DNA from: Nitriliruptorales bacterium
Lineage (GTDB): Bacteria > Actinomycetota > Nitriliruptoria > Euzebyales > Egibacteraceae
Direction of reading: 5' to 3'
Length of the DNA: 6,624 nt
Assembly (NCBI GenBank): GCA_007133145.1
Contig: SLNF01000355.1
Location: forward strand, 1 to 6,624
Each line of letters begins with the position of its first letter. Position 1 is the stretch's first letter. The translations under genes and the position numbers were made by a program. Under the pieces are notes generated by a model. It was not told the DNA's origin and did not search any database. It was given only the letters and a program-made list of their open reading frames with translations. Positions 1 through 5,580 of this stretch are shown here, in pieces.

Positions 1-473
1 CGGTGCGCGACAACCTCACCGTGCTCGGCAGCGCGCCGGCCGACGACGCCCGGCTGCGCGCCGTGATCGACGAGGTCGGGCTCGGGCCGTGGCTCGCCGG
101 GCTGCCCGACGGGCTCGACACCGTGCTCACCCCGCCGCACGGGCTGTCTGCCGGCGAGGCGCAGCTGCTCGGCCTCGCGCGCGCCTTCCTGCGCGACCCC
201 GGCCTCGTCGTGCTCGACGAGGCGTCCTCGCGCGCCGACCCTGCGACCGCAGCGCGCCTCGAGGTCGCCCTCGACCGCCTGCTCGCCGGACGCACCACGC
301 TCGTCATCGCCCACCGGCTGCGCGCCGTCGAGCGCGCCGACCGCATCGTCGTGCTCGAGGCGGGGCGGGTCGTCGAGCAGGGCGACCGCGTGGCGCTCGC
401 CGCCGATCCCGCGAGCCGCTTCCACCGGCTGCTCGCCCTCGAGACCGAGGGCGCGGGGAGGACCGAGCGATGA
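1..473 (+). CDS. ABC exporter subunit 1, C-terminal part of the ATPase domain (5' partial)
   Basis: This is the end of an ABC ATPase domain; the gene begins left of the window, so any membrane domain is not visible. The frame opens with VRDNLTVLG, the stretch just after the Q-loop. A signature-like LSAGE lies at nt 144-158 in place of LSGGQ. Walker B (LVVLDE) is at about nt 204-221 with its catalytic glutamate intact, followed by an altered D-loop (SSRAD). The H-loop histidine (VIAHR) is at nt 312-314. The ending GRVVEQGD...LLALE is typical of MsbA/MdlB-type half-exporters. The stop overlaps the start of the next gene by 4 nt (ATGA), so the two subunits are probably translated together as a heterodimer. 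The changed signature is consistent with this subunit lending its signature to a degenerate ATP site. The substrate cannot be inferred. The ATPase assignment is firm; the exporter type is inferred from the partner gene. Confidence 0.93.
   Translation, partial: VRDNLTVLGSAPADDARLRAVIDEVGLGPWLAGLPDGLDTVLTPPHGLSAGEAQLLGLARAFLRDPGLVVLDEASSRADPATAARLEVALDRLLAGRTTLVIAHRLRAVERADRIVVLEAGRVVEQGDRVALAADPASRFHRLLALETEGAGRTER
455..462 (+). promoter_or_regulatory. Ribosome binding site of ABC subunit 2
   Basis: GGGGAGGA lies 7 nt before the ATG at 470, inside the end of the upstream ATPase gene. It settles the start of subunit 2 at 470 despite an open frame extending much further upstream, and it implies coupled translation. 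Confidence 0.8.
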
Positions 474-2209
474 GCGCCACGCCGCCGACCTGGAGGATCG
501 GCGCGGCGATCGTGCGCCGTCGCCCGGGGCGCTTCGGCGCGGGCGCGGCGCTGTGGACGGTGTTCTTCGCCCTGCCCGCCGCGGTGGGCCTGCTGCTGCA
601 GGCGGTCTTCGACACCATCGCCGGGCGGGGCCCCGCCGGTCTCGACGTGCCCACGCTGCTCGCGCTGCTCGCCGCCGTCGAGGCCACCCGCCTCGTCGTC
701 TTCCTCGGCGGCATCGTCGTCTTCACCGGCTGGTGGGTGCGGCTCGAGACGCTGCTGCGGGCCAACCTCCTGCGCGCCCAGCTCGCGAGCCGTCGGCGCG
801 CCCAGGGCGCGCCGGTGCGCTCGGCGCCGGAGGCCATCCCGGTGTTCCGCGACGACGTCGACGACCTGCTGCGCTTCGTCGACCTCTGGATCGACCTCGT
901 CGGCGTCGCGCTCTTCGCAGGGATCGCGCTCGCGGTCATGGCGCGGGTCGACGCCGTGCTCGCCCTCGTCGTCGTGCTGCCGCTCACGCTCGTGACCGTG
1001 GTCACCGGCGTGCTCGCCGAGCGGATCCGCCGGGTGCGCCGCCGCGACCGCGAGGCCACCGCGGCGGTCACCGGCTTCCTCGGCAGCGCCTACGCCTCGG
1101 TGCTCGCCCTCAAGGTCGCCGGCGCCGAGGAGCACGCCGTGGCGCGCCTGCGCGCGCTCAACGCCCGGCGTCGCCGCACCGCCGTGGCCGACCGCGTGCT
1201 CGGCGAGGCCGTCGAGGCCTTCAGCGGCTCGAGCGTCGACCTCGCGATCGGCCTCGTGCTCCTGCTCGCGGCCTCGTCGATGCGCGAGGGCACGTTCACC
1301 GTCGGCGACCTCGCGCTGTTCACGAGCTACCTCACGAGCCTCGCGATGCTGCCCCACGTCGGTGGGCTGCTGCTCGCGCGGCTGCGCCACGCCCAGGTCT
1401 CCGCGACCCGCATGGGGGCCCTGCTGCCCGGCGCCGACGCGCGCGCTGCGGTGGCCCCCCAGCGGGTGCGCCTCGACGGCAGTCCGCCCGCGCCGCGCGC
1501 CCGGCCACCGCGGCCGGCACCCGCCGAGGTCGCCCTCGACGGCTTCGGCACCGCCGACGGGCGCGTGGCCGACGTCGACCTGCGGCTCGCGCCCGGCTCG
1601 TTCACCGTGCTCTGCGGTGCGGTCGGCAGCGGCAAGTCGAGCCTCGTGCGGGCCCTGCTCGGGCTCGCCGGGGCCACCGCCGGGGTCGTGCGCTGGAACG
1701 GCGAGGAGGTCGACGACCTCGCCGCGCACATGACGCCGCCACGCTGCGCCTACGTCCCGCAGGTCCCGCGGCTGTTCAGCGCGACGCTGCGGGAGAACCT
1801 CACCGTCGGGCTCGCCACGAGCGAGGCCTCGCTCGGGGCGGCGCTGCACGGCGCGGCCTTCACCGAGGACCTCGCGACGATGCAGGAGGGCCTCGACACC
1901 CTCCTCGGCCCGCGTGGGGTGCGGCTGTCGGGCGGGCAGCTCCAGCGCGCCGCGACCGGACGCGCGCTCGTCGCCGCCCCGGCGCTGCTCGTCCTCGACG
2001 ACCTCTCCAGCGCCCTCGACGCCGCCACCGAGCGAGAGGTCTGGAGCCGCATCGCCGACGAGGGCCGCGCGACAGTGCTCGCGGTGAGCCACCGCGCCGG
2101 GGCGCTCGAGCGCGCCGACCAGATCGTCGTGCTCGACGGCGGCCGGGTGCGCGCCGTCGGCACCCTCGAGGAGCTGCGCGCGACCGGCTGCGACCCGCTC
2201 GCCGGCTGA
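470..2209 (+). CDS. ABC exporter subunit 2: membrane domain fused to ATPase domain
   Basis: A complete 579-residue half-transporter of the MdlB/MsbA-like class, expected in the cytoplasmic membrane. The membrane domain covers about residues 1-315, with hydrophobic segments near 25-47, 61-88, 137-158, 161-183, 255-270 and 279-302. A Pro/Arg/Ala-rich linker (about 330-353) leads to the ATPase domain. There, Walker A (GAVGSGKSS) is at 383-391, the Q-loop Gln at 431, the signature LSGGQ at 486-490, Walker B (LLVLDD) at 506-511, the D-loop SALD at 514-517 and the H-loop His at 541. Asp511 stands where the catalytic Glu normally is, so the site built on this Walker A/B is probably poor at hydrolysis; its partner has the complementary defect. 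The frame is open upstream to nt 89, but that part lies inside the preceding ATPase gene. The ATG in the ATGA overlap has a strong ribosome binding site. The cargo is unknown. Confidence 0.95.
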   Translation: MSATPPTWRIGAAIVRRRPGRFGAGAALWTVFFALPAAVGLLLQAVFDTIAGRGPAGLDVPTLLALLAAVEATRLVVFLGGIVVFTGWWVRLETLLRANLLRAQLASRRRAQGAPVRSAPEAIPVFRDDVDDLLRFVDLWIDLVGVALFAGIALAVMARVDAVLALVVVLPLTLVTVVTGVLAERIRRVRRRDREATAAVTGFLGSAYASVLALKVAGAEEHAVARLRALNARRRRTAVADRVLGEAVEAFSGSSVDLAIGLVLLLAASSMREGTFTVGDLALFTSYLTSLAMLPHVGGLLLARLRHAQVSATRMGALLPGADARAAVAPQRVRLDGSPPAPRARPPRPAPAEVALDGFGTADGRVADVDLRLAPGSFTVLCGAVGSGKSSLVRALLGLAGATAGVVRWNGEEVDDLAAHMTPPRCAYVPQVPRLFSATLRENLTVGLATSEASLGAALHGAAFTEDLATMQEGLDTLLGPRGVRLSGGQLQRAATGRALVAAPALLVLDDLSSALDAATEREVWSRIADEGRATVLAVSHRAGALERADQIVVLDGGRVRAVGTLEELRATGCDPLAG

Positions 2210-2270
2210 CCGCGCCCAAGCATCCACCTCCGACGCGCGTCCGGGACCGGCTGACGCGGCACCGCCGTGG
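2210..2270. other. Convergent intergenic spacer with a weak hairpin
   Basis: This 61-nt gap separates the ends of the ABC gene and the toxin gene, which face each other. It holds one small inverted repeat, CGCGGC-ACC-GCCGTG with a G-T pair (2255-2269). There is no T-run on either strand, so a terminator cannot be claimed. Nothing else is seen. Confidence 0.5.
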
Positions 2271-2690
2271 TCATGCGCGAAGGCTGCGCCGGATGCGGGC
2301 CACGCGCCGTTGGGCGTCCGAGCGGCGGACGGGGTCGTCGATCCGGTGCAGCCGCAGGCCCGCCAAGAGGCAAGGCAGGTCCTCGAGCCGGTCCTCGACC
2401 GCGATGACGTCGACGACGTCGACGTTGCCGCCCACCTCGCGCACGACGATGCGGTACTCCGGCTCCCCCTCAACGGCGGGGACGATCTTGCCGCAGCCGC
2501 CGAGGTCCCCGGTCTTGGCGACGTCATGCAGGGGCACCGGGGCGAGGTCCCCTCGGTCCAAGCGCCGCAGCAGCCTCATCGCCTCGAGGAACAACGGCCT
2601 GGATGCCTCCGCGAGCGATCGCAGGTCATCCGCGGCCTCATCGAGGAACCGGACGGGCGAGAAGCCTCCGCGCGGTTCGTGGCGCCCCAC
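2271..2690 (-). CDS. RelE/ParE-like toxin of a type II toxin-antitoxin pair
   Basis: A 139-residue protein. Its centre, GDLGGCGKI (about 61-69) followed by YRIVVREVGGNVDVVDVIAVEDR (79-101, in two parts: a strand, a turn, a strand), matches the late beta-strand pattern of RelE/ParE-fold toxins. An N-terminal helix pair (about 17-45) precedes it. Such toxins cleave mRNA at the ribosome or inhibit gyrase; which applies here cannot be read from the sequence. Arg80 and Arg84 are candidates for RNA contact. After the core there is a basic tail of roughly 38 residues, ending in several Arg pairs, that is longer than in typical members. The GTG at 2690 is the first possible start after the antitoxin stop, lies 6 nt downstream of it in the same frame, and has only a weak ribosome binding site, so translation probably depends on the antitoxin gene. 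It converges with the ABC genes. The family call rests on motif recognition, not an alignment. Confidence 0.72.
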   Translation of the reverse strand: MGRHEPRGGFSPVRFLDEAADDLRSLAEASRPLFLEAMRLLRRLDRGDLAPVPLHDVAKTGDLGGCGKIVPAVEGEPEYRIVVREVGGNVDVVDVIAVEDRLEDLPCLLAGLRLHRIDDPVRRSDAQRRVARIRRSLRA

Positions 2691-2696
2691 CGCGGC

Positions 2697-2972
2697 TCAC
2701 AGCTCGTCGAGATCGACGCCGAACTCCGCGGCGAGCTCCTCGAGCGTCGTCCTGTTGCCCGAGTCCGCGGCGTCGCGCCGTCGGATCCGCTCGGCGATCA
2801 CGACGTCCTCGGCGACATCGAGCAGGAGCTGGAAGGTCTCGTACGGCAGCAGCGCCGCCTGGGGCTTACGGCGTTCACCGAAGATCACCGGCTCAGCCTC
2901 GATCCCCTCCTCGCGGAAGCGCGCCACATGGCCGGTGAGACGCGCGCGGGTGTCGCTGACCGTCTCCGGCAT
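2697..2972 (-). CDS. Phd/YefM-like antitoxin
   Basis: A 91-residue protein upstream of the RelE-like toxin gene. Residues 1-53 resemble the Phd/YefM DNA-binding fold: an N-terminal SDTRARLTGHVARF helix, a strand with VIFGERRKPQAALLPYE (residues 29-45), then a helix starting at TFQLLLDV. In this family the segment that reads as G-(R/K)-P-x-A-x-(L/I)-(V/L)-P is the most conserved, and it is visible here. The acidic C-terminal part (about 54-91, ending TTLEELAAEFGVDLDEL) is the portion expected to wrap around and neutralise the toxin. It should also repress its own operon; inverted repeats sit in the spacer just upstream. The start at 2972 is supported by a strong ribosome binding site. Antitoxin-first order and the tight spacing to the toxin gene are standard for the class. 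Confidence 0.78.
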   Translation of the reverse strand: MPETVSDTRARLTGHVARFREEGIEAEPVIFGERRKPQAALLPYETFQLLLDVAEDVVIAERIRRRDAADSGNRTTLEELAAEFGVDLDEL

Positions 2973-2974
2973 GA

Positions 2975-2984
2975 CCCTCTCCTC
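2975..2984 (-). promoter_or_regulatory. Ribosome binding site of the antitoxin gene
   Basis: Read on the minus strand this is GAGGAGAGGG, ending 2 nt before the ATG at 2972; the GAGGAG core is about 6 nt from the start codon. It is far stronger than anything ahead of the toxin gene, consistent with more antitoxin than toxin being made. Confidence 0.7.
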
Positions 2985-2992
2985 AGCACGAT

Positions 2993-3045
2993 CTGTACAG
3001 GATCTTGTTCACGTCATGCCGTGAAGGCGCACGCTCCAGACGTGC
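2993..3045. promoter_or_regulatory. Cluster of inverted repeats, possible toxin-antitoxin operator region
   Basis: Three perfect short inverted repeats lie upstream of the antitoxin gene: the palindrome CTGTACAG (2993-3000), TTCACG-N6-CGTGAA (3008-3025) and GCACG-N7-CGTGC (3029-3045). The second and third share a CACG/CGTG core. The stretch is visibly more AT-rich than its surroundings. Phd/YefM antitoxins usually bind such palindromes at their own promoter, so an operator role is likely by analogy. I could not define a convincing -35/-10 pair. Confidence 0.4.
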
Positions 3046-3084
3046 CCTTCTTGGCCGATGGCGATTCTCCGGGAAAGCCGACGT

Positions 3085-3762
3085 TCAGGCGGAGACGCGG
3101 GCGAGGACCGCCCCGAGGATCGCCCCACCGTCGGTGGAGCCGAGCAGGGCCTCGACGGCGTGCTCGGGGTGGGGCATGAGCCCGGCGACGTTGCCGGCGG
3201 CGTTGGTGACCCCGGCGATGTTGCCGAGCGAGCCGTTGGGGTTGGCACTCGGCTCGACGGTGCCGTCGGGCTGGCAGTAGCGCACGAGGACCTGCCCGGC
3301 GTCGGCGAGCGCGTCGGGGTCGTCGACGACGTAGCGGCCCTCGCCGTGCTTGACGGGGATCTCGAGGACGCTGCCGGCTGGCGCGGCGCACCACGCCCCC
3401 GGCGTCTCGACCCGCAGGTGCTGGGCGCGGTGGACGAAGCGCAGCCCGGCGTTGCGGGTCAGCGCGCCCGGCAGCAACCCCGCCTCGCAGAGCACCTGGA
3501 AGCCGTTGCAGATCCCGAGCACCGGCCCGCCGCGCCCGGCGAAGTCCGCGACGGCGCCCATCACCGGGGCGAAGCGCGCGATCGCACCGGTGCGCAGGTA
3601 GTCGCCGTAGGTGAACCCGCCGGGCAGCACGACCGCCTCGACGCCGGCGAGGTCGGCTTCGCGGTGCCATAGCAGCACGGGCTCGGCGCCGAGCAGCCGC
3701 AGCGCACGCACCGCGTCGCGCTCGTCGCAGGAGCCGGGGAACTGCACGACACCGATGCGCAT
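3085..3762 (-). CDS. purQ: Phosphoribosylformylglycinamidine synthase, glutaminase subunit PurQ
   Basis: A 225-residue protein of normal PurQ length, acting in the cytoplasm at step four of purine synthesis. It hydrolyses glutamine and passes ammonia to PurL, which converts FGAR to FGAM with PurS as the linking subunit. The class I glutaminase layout is clear: an N-terminal MRIGVVQFPGSCDERD, the oxyanion strand LPGGFTYGDYLRTGAIA (46-62), nucleophile Cys85 in GICNGFQ (83-89), and catalytic His198 and Glu200 in MPHPEHAVE (196-204). The start at 3762 lies 9 nt after the diguanylate cyclase stop; an AGGA overlapping that TAG stop codon and 7 nt from the ATG serves as ribosome binding site, indicating coupled translation. 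It is the last gene of this run. The usual neighbour purL does not follow, and purS is separated from it by two membrane-protein genes. Confidence 0.97.
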   Translation of the reverse strand: MRIGVVQFPGSCDERDAVRALRLLGAEPVLLWHREADLAGVEAVVLPGGFTYGDYLRTGAIARFAPVMGAVADFAGRGGPVLGICNGFQVLCEAGLLPGALTRNAGLRFVHRAQHLRVETPGAWCAAPAGSVLEIPVKHGEGRYVVDDPDALADAGQVLVRYCQPDGTVEPSANPNGSLGNIAGVTNAAGNVAGLMPHPEHAVEALLGSTDGGAILGAVLARVSA

Positions 3763-3769
3763 GGGGTGA

Positions 3770-3773
3770 TCCT
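3770..3773 (-). promoter_or_regulatory. Ribosome binding site of purQ overlapping the upstream stop codon
   Basis: On the minus strand the cyclase stop and the site read TAGGA; the AGGA is 7 nt before the purQ ATG. The overlap means ribosomes ending on the cyclase gene are positioned at purQ, tying purQ output to cyclase translation. Confidence 0.55.
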
Positions 3774-5538
3774 AGCGGCCGGCCGTCCCGGGTTCCTCCG
3801 CGCCCATCCGGTCCGGTAGGGCCCGGGCCCTCGTGGCGCCGGGGCCACTGGCGACGACCTGATCGCGTCCCCGTTCCTTGGCCTCGAGCAGGGCCTCGTC
3901 GGCGAGGCGGAGCAGCTCCTCGAGGTCGGTGGCCTGGGAGGTGTCGGCCACGCCTGCGCTCACCGTCATCGCGGGGCAGCCAGCTTCGAGCGTCACCCGC
4001 TTCAGGACCTCGCGGAGGCGGTTGAGGACCGGCACGGCCTCGCCGCGGCTCAGGCCCGGCAGCGCGACCACGAACTCCTCCCCACCGTGGCGGCCTGTGA
4101 CGTCGCCGTCACGCACCTCGCTCGCAAGGACGGTCGCGAACCGGCGCAGCGCCTGGTCCCCGGCGGCGTGGCCGAACGCATCGTTGAGGTGCTTGAAGTG
4201 GTCGAGGTCGAGCATGCCGAGGGCGAGCCTCTCCCCGCGGCCGAGCATCTCCCGGATCCGCTCACTGGCGCTGCGGCGGTTCGCCAGCCCCGTCAGCGCG
4301 TCGGTGCTGGCCTCGACCTGCGCGGCGTCGAGGGCCCGGAGCATGCCCAGGCGCAAGCCGAGGTTCGCGGCCAGCTGCTCGAGGGTGACCTTGCTCGCGG
4401 GCACCCGACCCTCGACGCCGACGGCGTGGATGACCCCCACCGCCCGGCCGGCGTAGCCGACGGGCACGCACACCGCGGAGATGGGACCCCCTGGGCGCTC
4501 GCCGAGGTAGGGGCACACCGCCATCTCCGTGCTCGAGGCGAAGACGATGGCGCGGCCCTGGTGCACCGCACGACACTGCGACGGTGACGTGACCCCGCAG
4601 CCGGGCGGCTCGCGCGCGGGCGTGAAAGCGGCGAGCTCGAGGTGGCTGCGGCTCGAGTCGGCGAGGCGCAGCTCCGCGGGCTCGCCCTCGTCGATCGCGG
4701 AGAGGACGCGCTCGGCGGTGCGCACGAGCGAGGGCTCGTCTTCGGCCATCTCGACGGCCTCGGCGATCTCGCCCGCGAGGCGGTGGCGCTCCGAGTGCGC
4801 CCGTGCGTCCTGCTCGGCGGCGACCATCCCGGCGTACTCCTTGCGCAGGCGCACCCACATCGGCGCGGCGCCCACGAGGAACCACGCGAAGGTGAGCAGC
4901 CCCACGGCCCCGACCGAGCTGAGGGTCGCCACCTGCAGCGAGGCGAGGCGCTGGTCGACGACGCGCTCGTACTCGGCCGCGAGGAGGTTGAGGTGGCCGA
5001 GCAGGTCGTTGCGCGCATTGTCGACGAGCCGGGTGATCGCCGGGGCGCCCGGCCGCAGGTCCGCATCGTCGAGCGTGAGCACCGCCTCGCCCTGCTCGAC
5101 GAACTCCGCCGCCCTCGCGTCGAGCCGGGAAGCGCCGGCGTCGAAGAGTCGCGCGACCGCGGGCGACATCGTGGCGGGCGCCGCGAGGCCGTCGCGACCG
5201 TCCCGCAACGCGCGGTGCTGCTCCTCGAAGAGCTCGAGTTGGGCCTGCAGGTCGTGACGCGTCAACTGACGCCGGCTCGCCGACGTCTCCTCCCCGAGCT
5301 CGCTGGCCCCGAGCGCGATCCGTTGCGTCAGCATTCGCTGGCGCTCCGTCGTCTTCACCGCCAGCGTCGCGGCTTCGAGCTCCTCGCTCCTCTCCCCGAC
5401 GACGACGGAGGCGACGAGGGACATGAAGGCGATGAGCAGCATCGTGCCCAGCGCGATGAGGAGGAAGCGCCAGCGCAGCGCCTTGAACGAGAACCCTCGC
5501 TCGCTCGACCCTCGGTCAGACCCCATTTCCCTCGACAT
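3772..5538 (-). CDS. Membrane-bound diguanylate cyclase with PilJ-like sensor and GAF-like domain
   Basis: A 588-residue enzyme predicted to make c-di-GMP from two GTP. Order of parts: membrane helix 1 (about 24-47); an extracytoplasmic helical sensor (about 49-204) opening with TTERQRMLTQRIA (63-75), the signature of PilJ/NarX-type sensors; membrane helix 2 (about 207-228); a connecting helix; a GAF-like domain (about 255-400) with Cys314, 322, 342 and 357; and a GGDEF domain (about 409-565) starting STDALTGLANRR. Active-site residues are intact: Asp444 in LDLDHFK, Asn452 and GGEEF at 485-489. The inhibitory RxxD (Arg476-Asp479) sits the standard five residues before GGEEF, so product feedback is expected. 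The start at 5538 has GGGGA five nt upstream; an in-frame ATG four codons later has poor spacing. The gene lies between the unknown membrane protein and purQ on the same strand, so it is probably part of the purine transcript. What the sensor binds is unknown. Confidence 0.94.
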   Translation of the reverse strand: MSREMGSDRGSSERGFSFKALRWRFLLIALGTMLLIAFMSLVASVVVGERSEELEAATLAVKTTERQRMLTQRIALGASELGEETSASRRQLTRHDLQAQLELFEEQHRALRDGRDGLAAPATMSPAVARLFDAGASRLDARAAEFVEQGEAVLTLDDADLRPGAPAITRLVDNARNDLLGHLNLLAAEYERVVDQRLASLQVATLSSVGAVGLLTFAWFLVGAAPMWVRLRKEYAGMVAAEQDARAHSERHRLAGEIAEAVEMAEDEPSLVRTAERVLSAIDEGEPAELRLADSSRSHLELAAFTPAREPPGCGVTSPSQCRAVHQGRAIVFASSTEMAVCPYLGERPGGPISAVCVPVGYAGRAVGVIHAVGVEGRVPASKVTLEQLAANLGLRLGMLRALDAAQVEASTDALTGLANRRSASERIREMLGRGERLALGMLDLDHFKHLNDAFGHAAGDQALRRFATVLASEVRDGDVTGRHGGEEFVVALPGLSRGEAVPVLNRLREVLKRVTLEAGCPAMTVSAGVADTSQATDLEELLRLADEALLEAKERGRDQVVASGPGATRARALPDRMGAEEPGTAGR

Positions 5539-5542
5539 CGGT

Positions 5543-5578
5543 TCCCCGCGTCGACTCTTGAGCCTCGATGTGCCGGGG
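5543..5578 (-). promoter_or_regulatory. Possible RNA hairpin covering the cyclase ribosome binding site
   Basis: In the 42-nt gap before the cyclase gene, CCCCG (5578-5574) can pair with CGGGG (5548-5544), with an inner pair of TCGA arms (5568-5565 and 5554-5551). The right arm is the GGGGA ribosome binding site itself. This could lower cyclase translation relative to the other operon genes. It has no T-run, so it is unlikely to be an intrinsic terminator. In sequence this GC-rich, such pairing may arise by chance. Confidence 0.35.
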
Positions 5579-5580
5579 TC

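Noticed and set aside
89..469. In-frame N-terminal extension of ABC subunit 2
   Set aside because: It overlaps the well-supported ATPase end of subunit 1 and is Arg/Ala/Pro-rich nonsense; the ATG at 470 has a good ribosome binding site.
2255..2269. Bidirectional terminator between the convergent genes
   Set aside because: The stem is only about 6 bp with a G-T pair and has no T-run on either side.
2405..2423. Short tandem repeat of GACGTCGAC units
   Set aside because: It falls in the toxin coding sequence and simply encodes the repeated Val-Asp pattern of a beta-strand (NVDVVDV).
553..3024. An 823-codon open frame on the + strand overlapping ABC subunit 2 and beyond
   Set aside because: The translation is almost all Arg, Ala, Pro and Gly, as expected from an off-frame reading of GC-rich coding DNA, and it runs through the stop of the real ABC gene and across convergent genes.
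3026..3060. Intrinsic terminator after purQ
   Set aside because: The GCACG/CGTGC hairpin is short and on the transcribed strand is not followed by a T-run; an operator role is equally plausible.
2310..3179. A 289-codon open frame on the + strand across the toxin-antitoxin region
   Set aside because: It is the antisense mirror of two minus-strand genes with recognisable family motifs, and its translation has no domain pattern. GC-rich DNA often leaves such frames open.
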